From: GCA-2718815 sp963578105
Lineage (GTDB): Bacteria; Planctomycetota; Planctomycetia; Pirellulales; Pirellulaceae
Assembly: GCA_963578105.1 (NCBI GenBank)
Contig: CAUZBP010000001.1
Span: forward strand, 62,001-126,000
DNA: 64,000 nt
Direction: 5' to 3'
The translations under genes were made by a program, and so were the position numbers. Positions 19,136-28,250 of the stretch are shown piece after piece. The notes beneath the pieces are model-generated. The model was not told the origin of the DNA, made no database searches, and saw only the letters and a list, made by a program, of their open reading frames with translations. Numbering within the stretch: position 1 is the first letter of the stretch; every line of letters begins with the position of its first letter.

Positions 19136-20212
19136 ATGGCTCCACGTCTTACGGTTGTCATCTCGCAAGGTCAAAGCCAGAATCCAGCCAAGGTTGGCAT
19201 GGAGGAGGAGATTGTGGCTCAATTGCTCGGTGAGCCCGGGGTTGACGTGACAATCATACCCCATCTTTACAACCTTGACTCGGAGGATACGGGGGTTCTC
19301 TGCTTGCAGGGTGTGACGGGTGACATGGTTGTACTTGGGTGGCTCTTTCCTCGCGCTATCCGTTGGACCCTGGATCGGCATGGAGTATTTGGGCATGAGG
19401 GTACCACCCTGCTGGAAGCGGAAGACGAAGAGGACGAAGAGGACGAAGAGGACGACCAGCAACTCGACGAGGTGGAAGCCAAGCAGCGAGTGATCGATAC
19501 GCGCCAGTTACCGGATCGTCGGATCTATTGCATCGACCTGCGTGTACGTCCTGCAGCGGAAGCATACGTTGAAGAAGTGCGACGGATTGCCCAGGAATCT
19601 CAATCCTCGGTCGTGGAACTGAGCGACTGGATTCAGGGTACCCCCAAGCCGGAACACATGCAGAAGTACCTCAGTCCTGGTGCTGCATTGAACGAGTCCC
19701 GGGAGGCAACCAACCGATCCGGGATCGTGGCGGATGGCGAGCCGACGCGGATTGAAGAACAGCCGTCCAGGCGTTGGTACCCTGTGATCGACTACAGTCG
19801 CTGCACCAACTGTATGGAGTGTATTGATTTCTGTTTGTTTGGGGTGTACGGCGTCGACAACGTGGAGACGATACTCGTTGAACAACCCGACAACTGTCGG
19901 AAAGGTTGTCCTGCATGCAGTCGGGTCTGTCCAGAAAATGCGATCATTTTTCCTCAACATCGGACACCGGCTATCGCCGGCAACGCCGAAGCAGTCGGTG
20001 GACTCAAGATCGACCTTTCCAAGCTGTTTGGAAAGCCGGACGAAGATCCGTTAAATGCTGCGGTACGTGAGCGAGATGAACAGTTGGAGTTGGCTGGTCG
20101 TGGTGCGGTCGGTATGTCCACCGGAATTCCCAAGCGGCGGGCAGAGACCCAGCAACGAACCAAGGACGTGCTTGACGACCTCATGGACGAAGTCGACGCC
20201 ATGGATCTTTAG
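19136..20212 (+). CDS. two-cluster (2x[4Fe-4S]) ferredoxin-domain protein with acidic repeat
   Basis: 358 residues from ATG 19136; an in-frame GTG at 19106 is an alternative, just after the H-protein stop. The N-terminal ~85 residues look like an alpha/beta domain (LTVVISQGQSQNPAKVG, VVLGWLFPRAIRW). An almost purely Asp/Glu stretch follows near residues 95-110. The ferredoxin part has CTNCMECIDFC and CRKGCPACSRVCPENA, giving eight Cys ligands for two [4Fe-4S] clusters. The C-terminus is charged and helical. It probably passes electrons to or from the radical SAM enzyme and lipoyl carrier encoded immediately upstream. The N-terminal domain is not recognised. Confidence 0.82.
   Translation: MAPRLTVVISQGQSQNPAKVGMEEEIVAQLLGEPGVDVTIIPHLYNLDSEDTGVLCLQGVTGDMVVLGWLFPRAIRWTLDRHGVFGHEGTTLLEAEDEEDEEDEEDDQQLDEVEAKQRVIDTRQLPDRRIYCIDLRVRPAAEAYVEEVRRIAQESQSSVVELSDWIQGTPKPEHMQKYLSPGAALNESREATNRSGIVADGEPTRIEEQPSRRWYPVIDYSRCTNCMECIDFCLFGVYGVDNVETILVEQPDNCRKGCPACSRVCPENAIIFPQHRTPAIAGNAEAVGGLKIDLSKLFGKPDEDPLNAAVRERDEQLELAGRGAVGMSTGIPKRRAETQQRTKDVLDDLMDEVDAMDL
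19424..19450 (+). repeat. three perfect 9-base tandem repeats (GACGAAGAG)
   Basis: Copies at 19424-19432, 19433-19441 and 19442-19450, followed by GACGAC. They lie in frame and encode Asp-Glu-Glu units of the acidic linker in the ferredoxin protein. Being 9 bases long, copy-number change would keep the frame. Confidence 0.9.
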
Positions 20213-20234
20213 TTTTGCTTGGTGCCCCAGGTTC

Positions 20235-20266
20235 TCAAGGCAGCCAGGTCCGGGTTTTGGCCTTGA
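20235..20266. terminator. hairpin between convergent genes
   Basis: Inverted repeat TCAAGGC (20235-20241) / GCCTTGA (20260-20266), 18-base loop, 23 bases after the ferredoxin gene stop and followed by AAAA. It lies between convergent transcription units and could act on either; there is no long T tract on the plus strand, so support is moderate. Confidence 0.35.
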
Positions 20267-20397
20267 AAATCTGACGAGACGTGCTCTGATTTTCCGGAGC
20301 CCCTCGATGGACGGGACAGCTAGCCCCTTCCGCCCCTCGCAGCCTTCCATCTGGTTGTATCGGGGCCGCTCGGAAGTGTTTCGCCCGTGCGGTTGGA

Positions 20398-21273
20398 TCA
20401 ATCTTCGAGGTCTCGTTGTCCCCAGGGTATGGACATGGTCGTTGGTTTTGCCTGATGACGTTGGCGTTGATCGAGAGGACGGGTGCGGAAAAAATCGACC
20501 AGGCCGCACAAGTGCTTTACCGCTTCGTGATAAGCCTGTTCCCCTTTTTCTTTGGATGCTTGTTCCGGTTCGCCAATGACGCCCATTTTGGAGTAACTAC
20601 TGGTCCAGGAAGTTAACGCTGCCGGCCCTTTCGCCACCAGATCGCCCCAGATGTAGGGGTTGCCATCGTTGAGGGAACTGATGTTGTTTTTGATCTTGTC
20701 CTTGCGGACGCCTTCTTCTTCAAGATAGAGATACATCGACGTTTCCAACTCGCAGGCGTGGGCACAACTGCCGGGATACGTTCCTTCACGCCAGTTCGGC
20801 AGGAAGTCTGCGTCGGTAGTCAACAGGTGCCACCATGCAATGAGAATACATTCGCCATCGGTCTCGAGATTGGTTCGACGTGCGGCCAGGTCCAGATTGG
20901 GCATGTTCGATCCATGGCCATTGAGCAAGATGATTTTCTTAAATCCATGAAAGACAAGTGATTTGGTCACGTCCAGCACCTGCCGGATGAATGTCTCGTA
21001 GTGCGTATTGATGGTACCGGGAAAATCCATCACGTGGCCGGTGTAACCGTAGGCTATGATGGGTAGCACAAGCACTTTGTCCGGAAGTTGCTCGCCCACT
21101 CCCCTCGCAATTCCTTCCGGGCACACCAAGTCGACGTCGAGTGGCAGATGTTCCCCATGCTGCTCGACCGCTCCGCAGGGCACAATACACACCTTTTGCA
21201 TTTCAATCGCTTCGTTAATTTCCGGCCAAGTAAGTTTTTCATATCGGTATTCTGTTGCTGCTCGACTGGTCAT
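20398..21273 (-). CDS. creatininase-family amidohydrolase
   Basis: 291 residues from ATG 21273, which has GAGGA nine bases before it; an ATG six codons earlier (21291) lacks one. Metal-ligand motifs are GAVEQHGEHLPLDVD, LLNGHGSN and the Glu in CELETSMY, matching the creatininase / MftE fold. The family hydrolyses creatinine, formamidopyrimidines or peptide-derived amides. The sequence does not decide the substrate. It reads convergently toward the ferredoxin operon and the downstream C-terminus is basic. No creatinase or mycofactocin genes are near. Confidence 0.85.
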   Translation of the reverse strand: MTSRAATEYRYEKLTWPEINEAIEMQKVCIVPCGAVEQHGEHLPLDVDLVCPEGIARGVGEQLPDKVLVLPIIAYGYTGHVMDFPGTINTHYETFIRQVLDVTKSLVFHGFKKIILLNGHGSNMPNLDLAARRTNLETDGECILIAWWHLLTTDADFLPNWREGTYPGSCAHACELETSMYLYLEEEGVRKDKIKNNISSLNDGNPYIWGDLVAKGPAALTSWTSSYSKMGVIGEPEQASKEKGEQAYHEAVKHLCGLVDFFRTRPLDQRQRHQAKPTTMSIPWGQRDLED

Positions 21274-21517
21274 GATGATTTGTCCTCGCATTTATTGATC
21301 GGAGAGATACTCAGTGCGGTCTTCGACCGCGGGCGAAAGGTGACGTCCAGTTTCACACCATCCCTGACGCTGCCGAGTCGTGAAAGGTGATACGAAGGAC
21401 GAAAACGTTTGCTGCCAAAACAAATTTTGACAGGTTGGTTGCATTGGAAATAAAAAAATCGTAATGAAATCGCAGTCCCAGGTATTGGCGGTCATTGGAA
21501 AAAGTCGCTGATCACGC

Positions 21518-22733
21518 TCAACCTGTTTTTATTTTCCACAAATCTTCCGTGAGACACACCCCTGGCAATGCTGACTGCGAGTCCCTCTGCCGGATTGCAC
21601 CCGCCCACGACCGAGCGAGAAAATACGCTACCAGCAATAGGGCCAGCACGTACAGGGACCAGTGAGATTCGCGTGGTTTTCCACCGAAAAGTTTGACCGC
21701 CGGATAGGCGATCAGCCCCAAGGCAATTCCGTCGGCGATGGAAAAGGTTAAAGGTATTCCGAGCATGATTAAGAACGCCGGGATCGCTTCACTCGCATCC
21801 GGCCAGCGGACCTTTGTCACGTTGCCGGCCAGCATCGCACCGACCAACACCAGGGCAGGAATCGTGATGGGAGGATAACTACCAATCATCGAAATCACGG
21901 GAGTTAACGGAAGTGCCAGTAGAAAAAAAATCGCAACAGTGACTGCGGTCAGACCGGTTCTACCTCCCAACTGAACTCCTGCGGCACTTTCGACGTAGCT
22001 GGTGACGGTGCTGGTGCCCAAACACGCACCGCCAACGGTGCCAATCGCGTTCGCCAGCATGGCCTCAGGAGCCCGTTTGAGTCTTCCCAGTCGGGCCAAT
22101 CCGGCTTGTTCTGTCACACCAATCAAGGTGCCCATGGTGTCGAAGACGTCCATGGACAGAAACAACAAGACAAACGGCAGGCATTCGAGTGACAAAGCTC
22201 CCACCAGGTCGATTTTTTTTAAAAAATACGTTTTCCCGGGGCAGGTCCAGATAGGTGGCAGGTTTCTGTAGTTGGCCGCCGAGTGCAGCTAACGCTGTTG
22301 CACACAGGATGCCCCAGAGAATCGCCCCTGGCACTCCACGGATCAAGAGCATCGCGGTGACCAGGAATCCGAGCCAAAAGACGGCCCAATCGATGGTGAG
22401 AGGTCCTGCTGGGTTGAGTTGAATAAAAGTTGCGGGATGAGCAACGATGATTCCACTATTTTTCAATCCGATCAGGGCGATAAACAGACCGATACCCACT
22501 GCAATACTGTTACACAGGCTGACACTCAGAGCGTTTAGAATCATGTTGCGAATTCCCACCCGGGAAAGGGCGACAAATGCCAGGCCGGACACGAACACGA
22601 TTCCCAGGGCCGTCTGCCACCCATTGGCCCGGCCGGCGGCAGTTAAAGTCATGATGACTGAAACAAAAAACGCGTTCTGTCCCATGCCCGGAGCCAGAGC
22701 AATGGGATACCGGGCGTAGAGGCCCATGCTCAA
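21518..22733 (-). pseudogene. AzgA/NCS2-type purine permease, frameshifted and 5'-truncated
   Basis: Two overlapping frames together spell one AzgA-like permease. Residues MGLYARYPIALAPGMGQNAFF to the LPRENVFFKK region lie in the upstream frame, and IDLVGALSLECLPFVLLF through TMGTLIGVTEQAGL and GGRTGLTAVTV in another. The switch is at an eight-A run (minus strand; 22213-22220); removing one A restores the frame. The first membrane segment expected before MGLY is also missing: the frame meets a stop shortly upstream of a nine-A run at 22782-22790. Intact relatives transport adenine, guanine or hypoxanthine. Most likely a pseudogene; a sequencing error could explain the frameshift but not the lost N-terminus. 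Confidence 0.75.
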
Positions 22734-22933
22734 AGTGGCTCCGGCTGCAGCTGAAAGAACTGTACCGCCATCAAGGTGCCATTTTTTTTTGAAAACTGGC
22801 TTGGCGAACTGCTGTTAAGATTGCCAATTCTTCCGGACGGATTTTCCCGTCATTATTTTCCAGCTTGTGAATCGTGCAGTGCCGCAGTGAGGGAAAATCA
22901 TAGAAGACAAACTTGGATCTTGTTGCTTCCGTC

Positions 22934-24196
22934 TTAAGATTTCGCCTCCCCGGCAACCTGTTGGTTGCTGCTGGGGTCGCGCCAGTTGCCGGGTTGAAAG
23001 TGTTTTGAATAGGCCCCGAAATCGTTGAAGCAGTACTTCTTGAGTAACCAGTAAGCCCAGCTTTTTTCGGGAATTTCCTGTCCCGGGCTGTATTGGGAAG
23101 GACGAGAGGAGAGGGCCTGCAGTTCCGCCACCGCTTGGCCACGTATCGTCGTATCACGGGCCCCATGTTTTTCGGCCAAATCGAGTAACAGGTCAGGACG
23201 TTCCAACACGACACAGCCACGCGTGTTTTCTGCAGCTATCTGACGGAAATCACGTAAAAAGGCGGACTCATTAAACGTTTCCCGAAGAGAACGTGGGTCA
23301 TGAATTGACTCGGTGGCAAATTGAATCACCGGGCATGGTTCGATGTCGCCGTAGGGACTGATATGGTGCGTAAAACCTGTTGCTGCGGGACATAGTGCTT
23401 GACCGTCTCCGTCGTAATAGGCGTCGATGATGGCAATCGGTTTTTTGGCTCGCATCTCGACAACAAATTGTCGGGCTTTGCGTTGTTGTTCCGGGGTCAA
23501 TGCCAGTTGGGCGTTGGGGTCTGGTCCGACAACCCGATAAACGTGGAACCAGGTGTAGAAGACCCCCATTTCGATCAAACGATCCAGCCACTCTTCACTC
23601 AGAAGATCGTAGTTGGTCTGGCAGAGACTGGTACACACACCCGTCAGCAAGCGATGTTTCACACAGTTCCGCGTACCCTCCATCGACTGGCTGTAGACGC
23701 CACCCGGACCACCACGGCGTTGGTCACTGACAATTTCGTCTCCTTCGATGCTCACGAGGGGAGTGACGTTACCGAGCTTTCGCAAGTCTCGCGCCATCTC
23801 ATCGGTAATGAAGTGCCCGTTGGTAAAAACCTGAAAGTAGCAGTCCGGGTGATTGTCAAAAATATCAAGGATCTCGGAGTGCATGAAAGGCTCTCCTCCG
23901 AGGATTCCGAAAAATGAATTTCCAACTTCTTTCGACTCGTTGATAACCCGGTCGATGGCTTGCAGATCAATCTTGTGTTGTTTTTCGGCGACGTCGACCC
24001 AGCAGCCCTGGCAGCGCAGATTACAGCTATTGATAATCGAGATGTAAAGAAATGGTGGAAAGAACTCACCGCGTTTCAGCCGACGGCGGTGCTGATAAAC
24101 TGAATGCAAGCCTTTCAGCCCCATGTTCCAGGCGAATTTCCAGAGCAGGCGCTTGTCGGTTTCCAGCAGAACACGTTTGGCGAGCTGCAAATACAC
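22934..24196 (-). CDS. radical SAM enzyme with SPASM-like C-terminus
   Basis: 420 residues starting at GTG 24196 with GGGGA before it. The [4Fe-4S]-SAM motif CNLRCQGC is near residue 58, followed by GILGGEPFMH and VFTNGHFI. A later Cys-containing stretch, CPAATGFTHHISPYGDIEPCPV, resembles the auxiliary-cluster region of SPASM proteins. It diverges from the terpene cyclase gene over a 163-base shared promoter region. HpnH, the hopanoid radical SAM enzyme, has a different signature, so this is not HpnH. Modification of a peptide or of the terpenoid product are both open possibilities. Confidence 0.85.
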   Translation of the reverse strand: MYLQLAKRVLLETDKRLLWKFAWNMGLKGLHSVYQHRRRLKRGEFFPPFLYISIINSCNLRCQGCWVDVAEKQHKIDLQAIDRVINESKEVGNSFFGILGGEPFMHSEILDIFDNHPDCYFQVFTNGHFITDEMARDLRKLGNVTPLVSIEGDEIVSDQRRGGPGGVYSQSMEGTRNCVKHRLLTGVCTSLCQTNYDLLSEEWLDRLIEMGVFYTWFHVYRVVGPDPNAQLALTPEQQRKARQFVVEMRAKKPIAIIDAYYDGDGQALCPAATGFTHHISPYGDIEPCPVIQFATESIHDPRSLRETFNESAFLRDFRQIAAENTRGCVVLERPDLLLDLAEKHGARDTTIRGQAVAELQALSSRPSQYSPGQEIPEKSWAYWLLKKYCFNDFGAYSKHFQPGNWRDPSSNQQVAGEAKS

Positions 24197-24380
24197 AGTA
24201 TTTTTCCCCGGAGAGTCATGTGTAAAATGAGGGTTCTATTCTAGCATGTGAAGCCCTGCTTGGGATGCGGGAGGCGAGGCTGTAAAATTAAATAATGTGA
24301 GGCAAACTGTGCAGTCGGCACTGATTCCCATCGATAAAAATCTCCTTCCTACTGTCTGATTGTCACTACGATTGCAATTC

Positions 24381-26297
24381 ATGATCGACCCCGAACTTCT
24401 GCAACAAGCCTATCAGACTGTTTGCGGCGATTTAGCTGCGCAGCGCAATGCCCAAGGTCATTGGGTAGGCGAACTTTCAAGTTCTGCTCTGTCGACCGCG
24501 ACAGCGGTCAGTACGCTGTGTTTGGCTCAACGCGGGTTTGAACAAATCGCGTCTTCTGATCCGAACCTCGAGTTGTTGAATGCCAATGGCGTCCGCTGGT
24601 TACTGCAGGAACAAAACGAGGATGGTGGATGGGGAGATACCGACAAGAGTTTGTCCAACATTGCTACGACGATGCTTTGCGTGGCCGCTTTGAAGCTGGC
24701 TGGGAAGTCCGGGTTTGAGAACGGTGTGCTTGAACGGGCGGAGCGTTATATCGAGGAACAAGATGGAGTGTCAGGATTGTTGTCTCGCTATGGACAAGAC
24801 AAGACGTTTGCCGTGCCCATACTGACCAATTGTGCCCTCGCCGGAATGACGAGTTGGGATCAAATTTCAGCGTTGCCTTTCGAGCTGGCCTGCTTTCCGC
24901 ATTCATGGTTCCGGTTTTTTGGATTGCCCGTTGTCAGTTATGCGATTCCGGCGCTGGTGGCAGTAGGGCAGGCGCGATTTCACCACCTTCCCCCGCGCAA
25001 CCCCGGACTCCGTTGGGTACGTCAGGCGGCTATCCAACGTAGTTTGTCGGTTTTGGAACGGACACAGCCCACAAGTGGTGGTTATTTGGAAGCAGTTCCT
25101 TTGACGAGTTTTGTGACGATGAGTTTGATTTCAACAGGCAGACTTGCACATCCGATTGTGCAACAGGGATTGCGATTCCTTGTCGACTCGGTTCGACCGG
25201 ACGGTAGTTGGCCCATCGACACGAATCTTGCCGCTTGGAACACGACTCTGGCGATGAATGCCTTGCCTGCTACCAAGTCACTGGAATCTATCAGCGGGGA
25301 AGATCGTGATGCTTTCTTTTCCTGTGTCGACTGGTTGTTGTCGTGTCAGCATCGTGTTCGCCATCCATACACAGCTGCAGACCCTGGTGGCTGGGGTTGG
25401 ACGGATCTCAGCGGTGGCGTTCCTGATGCGGACGATACGGCTGGTGCACTGCTGGCATTGTCTTCCGTCAAGAGTCTCTTGTCTTGCGCCGATGATCAGC
25501 ACGATCAACGAGTTTTCAAAATGAAACAGAACATCGAGGGAGCCATTGCTTCGGGAATCGAGTGGTTACTGAAACTTCAAAACTTTGATGGTGGCTGGCC
25601 GACCTTTTGCCGCGGATGGGGCAAGTTGCCATTTGATCGCAGTGGCAGCGATTTGACGGCGCATGTGATGCGGGCGTTGACTGCCCATCAGAACCAATTT
25701 CCTCGTCGTAAGCGGTTGAACCGCGCCTTGACCCGTGGTCTGTGCTACTTGGAGCAGGAGCAACGTCAGGAGGGCTGCTGGATACCGCTCTGGTTCGGGA
25801 ACCAGCACCATCCCCGGGAAGAGAACCCGTTCTATGGGACGGCCAAGGTTTTGTTGGCATATCGTGACCTGCAGCGGTTGGAAATGACGCCACCTCAGCG
25901 CGCCTTCGACTGGTTGAACAGCGTCCAGAACCCAGACGGTGGTTGGGGGGGGAAGGCCGGTTGGGAAAGTGGCCAAACCGGCAACAGTAGCGTGGAAGAG
26001 ACCGCTTTGGCCGTCGAGGCCTTGATTTCTGGAGGAAGGAGGGCGTCGCTGCAACCCGCTATCAAAAAAGGACTTCATTGGCTTGTTACGGCTGTTCTGG
26101 AGAATCGGCATCAAGAGTCCTCGCCCATTGGTTTTTACTTCGCTAAACTATGGTACTATGAGCGCCTTTACCCGTTGGTGTTTACGGCTGCGGCATTGGG
26201 CAGTGCAGTCAGGGAGATGACTTGTGACCCGGTTCTGTGTCAGGCACTGGCTGGCGAGAGTTCCATGACTCCTCCGGGAGCCGTTACTCGTCAATGA
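24381..26297 (+). CDS. squalene-hopene-cyclase-family terpene cyclase
   Basis: About 638 residues from ATG 24381 (TTG 24360 also possible). The catalytic acid motif DADDT (DXDDT class) is near residue 350 in PGGWGWTDLSGGVPDADDT, and QW repeats occur at QNEDGGWGDT, QNFDGGWPTF and QNPDGGWGG. This is the alpha/alpha-barrel class II cyclase fold that protonates a polyprene. Family members make hopene or C35 sesquarterpenes. No squalene synthase (hpnCDE) is in the window; instead a prenyl diphosphate synthase fusion follows after 60 bases, so a non-squalene substrate is conceivable. No signal peptide; such enzymes bind the membrane monotopically. Confidence 0.88.
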   Translation: MIDPELLQQAYQTVCGDLAAQRNAQGHWVGELSSSALSTATAVSTLCLAQRGFEQIASSDPNLELLNANGVRWLLQEQNEDGGWGDTDKSLSNIATTMLCVAALKLAGKSGFENGVLERAERYIEEQDGVSGLLSRYGQDKTFAVPILTNCALAGMTSWDQISALPFELACFPHSWFRFFGLPVVSYAIPALVAVGQARFHHLPPRNPGLRWVRQAAIQRSLSVLERTQPTSGGYLEAVPLTSFVTMSLISTGRLAHPIVQQGLRFLVDSVRPDGSWPIDTNLAAWNTTLAMNALPATKSLESISGEDRDAFFSCVDWLLSCQHRVRHPYTAADPGGWGWTDLSGGVPDADDTAGALLALSSVKSLLSCADDQHDQRVFKMKQNIEGAIASGIEWLLKLQNFDGGWPTFCRGWGKLPFDRSGSDLTAHVMRALTAHQNQFPRRKRLNRALTRGLCYLEQEQRQEGCWIPLWFGNQHHPREENPFYGTAKVLLAYRDLQRLEMTPPQRAFDWLNSVQNPDGGWGGKAGWESGQTGNSSVEETALAVEALISGGRRASLQPAIKKGLHWLVTAVLENRHQESSPIGFYFAKLWYYERLYPLVFTAAALGSAVREMTCDPVLCQALAGESSMTPPGAVTRQ

Positions 26298-26357
26298 TCA
26301 TTTAGATGAAGGTTCTTTCCCGGAAGAACCTTATACAAACGCCCCCCCGGAAATCCT

Positions 26358-28250
26358 ATGCTCGAGAAGGAAATTACTTTGGCCCCAGTTTCGGTGACGC
26401 AGCAATCCGCGGAAAGCGATCCTTCGCCCGGCAAAGAAGTTCAGCGCAAATCGCGCCGTCGCAAGACGGCCCACCTGAAAATCGTTCCTGAAACCCGGCA
26501 ATTGCGCGAGAAAATCCGTACACGGTGCAGTGAGGTGGCCGCTGGTCTGGACAAGGCGCTACCACCAATAAAAGACGAAATGGAGGTGGTTGTCCGGTCT
26601 CTGCTGGATGGAATGGATTTAACTGAAGGCTATGTGGGCTGGACGATGGTTGTTCTCGCCTCATGTTTTTATCAGGATCAGGTGGCCACGGTTCCTCCTT
26701 CACGGCGTCTTTTTCTCCTGCCGCATTGCCTGAAGCATGCCGAAGGCTGTCCGGCGGACTATGACGATTTTGGATTGGATTGCGAGAAATGCGGCGCCTG
26801 TAGTATCGCTGATTTTCGCAGTCAGGCCGAAGCAATGGGTTACAAAGTACTTGTGGCTGAAGGCTCGCCGATCGTGCTGAAAATCATTGTGAGCGGGCAC
26901 GTCGACGCCATTGTCGGAGTCGCCTGTTTGAATGTACTGGAAAAGGCTATCGATAAGATACTTTTGGCGGGCATTCCCTGCATGGCGGTCCCTTTGCTCT
27001 CGAGCGACTGTCGCAATACTTCCGTGGACGAGGACTGGGTCAACGAGATGATTCAAGTCTCGCAAACCAAGCCGGTTCAACAGACGCGGACCTATGTGCA
27101 TCTGATGCGTGCGGCCGGCGGAATGTTCGATCTGGAAAAGCTTGACAGTTTGGCGCCTCGCTTGCGAGAGAGTAAACGTTTGGGTGAAATGAACGGCGCA
27201 TCGATTTCCAGTTTGGATCCGATCACGTCGACCGAAACGATCGCTCATGATTTTCTGGGGAAAGGTGGCAAGTATACACGGCCATTTATCACGTTAGCGG
27301 TTTACGATGCTTTGACCGGAGCGAAGGGGACGGAAGCTTCCGGCGACGGGCACGTGGCGAGTTATTCGGATTCCATTTTCCGGGCTGCGTTATCTATTGA
27401 GACATTTCATAAAGCATCGTTAGTCCATGATGACATCGAGGACGACGACCATTACCGTTATGGCGATGAGACCTTGCACCGCAAGCTTGGAGTGTCTATG
27501 GCCATCAACGTCGGAGACTATCTCATCGGCTTAGGCTATCGGCTGGTGAGCCGGGAATCAGCGACGCTGGGTCCCGAGGCCGTAAGCGACATGCTGGATT
27601 GTTTGGCCAAGTCGCACTTGCGGCTTGCTGAAGGGCAGGGGGCCGAACTGTTCTGGCGAGATGCACGGGACAAACGGTTGGCACCCGCCGATGCCTTGAA
27701 AATCTACGCTCTCAAGACGGCTCCCGCGTTTGAGGCTGCAATGTACCTGGGTGCAAGATTGGCCGGTGATGCCGAGGCTTTGGAAACTTCCATCAGGCAG
27801 TTTTCCCGTCATCTGGGGATTGCCTTCCAAATTCTGAATGATCTCAAGGATTGGGAGGGTGATGACCACAACAAACTCCTTGCTGGAGGAGATGTGCTGA
27901 AAGGTCGACCCACCGTCCTCTGGGCATTGGCGCTGACGAGTCTTTCTGAATCTTCGCAACAAGAGTTAGAAGAACTAGTTAATGACTCGTCGCTTTCGTC
28001 GGAATCACGGTTCCATCGAGTGTGCCAATTGTACCGGGAGGCAGATGTCTTTGAAAAAGCTCGTCAATTGGTCGATCGATATCAGCAACGCGCGGAAGAG
28101 GTGGCTGATGAAATCGAGCCCGATGAACTGCGCCGACTGATGTATTACATGGTGGATACGATTTTGGAACCGCCTGCAGAATCGATCTCGGAGGTCATCA
28201 TGCCGACTTTGGGAATTGCCACCAGTACGACCGTCGACCGGGTGTCATGA
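26358..28250 (+). CDS. DUF116 - polyprenyl diphosphate synthase fusion
   Basis: 630 residues. Residues ~85-235 match DUF116, with six Cys in HCLKHAEGCPADYDDFGL and CEKCGACS that could hold an Fe-S cluster. From ~295 it is a trans-isoprenyl diphosphate synthase: the first Asp-rich motif LVHDDIEDDD near 357, GDYLIGLGYRL, and a second motif FQILNDLKDWEGD near 493 whose first Asp is Asn. Ala and Ser at the -5 and -4 positions before the first motif, instead of bulky aromatics, favour a chain longer than C15. It lies between a terpene cyclase and a chorismate-lyase-like gene, the latter overlapping by ATGA. The fused DUF116 is unusual and its role unknown. Confidence 0.88.
   Translation: MLEKEITLAPVSVTQQSAESDPSPGKEVQRKSRRRKTAHLKIVPETRQLREKIRTRCSEVAAGLDKALPPIKDEMEVVVRSLLDGMDLTEGYVGWTMVVLASCFYQDQVATVPPSRRLFLLPHCLKHAEGCPADYDDFGLDCEKCGACSIADFRSQAEAMGYKVLVAEGSPIVLKIIVSGHVDAIVGVACLNVLEKAIDKILLAGIPCMAVPLLSSDCRNTSVDEDWVNEMIQVSQTKPVQQTRTYVHLMRAAGGMFDLEKLDSLAPRLRESKRLGEMNGASISSLDPITSTETIAHDFLGKGGKYTRPFITLAVYDALTGAKGTEASGDGHVASYSDSIFRAALSIETFHKASLVHDDIEDDDHYRYGDETLHRKLGVSMAINVGDYLIGLGYRLVSRESATLGPEAVSDMLDCLAKSHLRLAEGQGAELFWRDARDKRLAPADALKIYALKTAPAFEAAMYLGARLAGDAEALETSIRQFSRHLGIAFQILNDLKDWEGDDHNKLLAGGDVLKGRPTVLWALALTSLSESSQQELEELVNDSSLSSESRFHRVCQLYREADVFEKARQLVDRYQQRAEEVADEIEPDELRRLMYYMVDTILEPPAESISEVIMPTLGIATSTTVDRVS

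Noticed and set aside
22771..23220. 149-codon minus-strand frame between the radical SAM gene and the permease remnant
   Set aside because: Mostly overlaps the radical SAM gene in another frame and has no motif; its 3' end is just the region where the permease N-terminus is missing.
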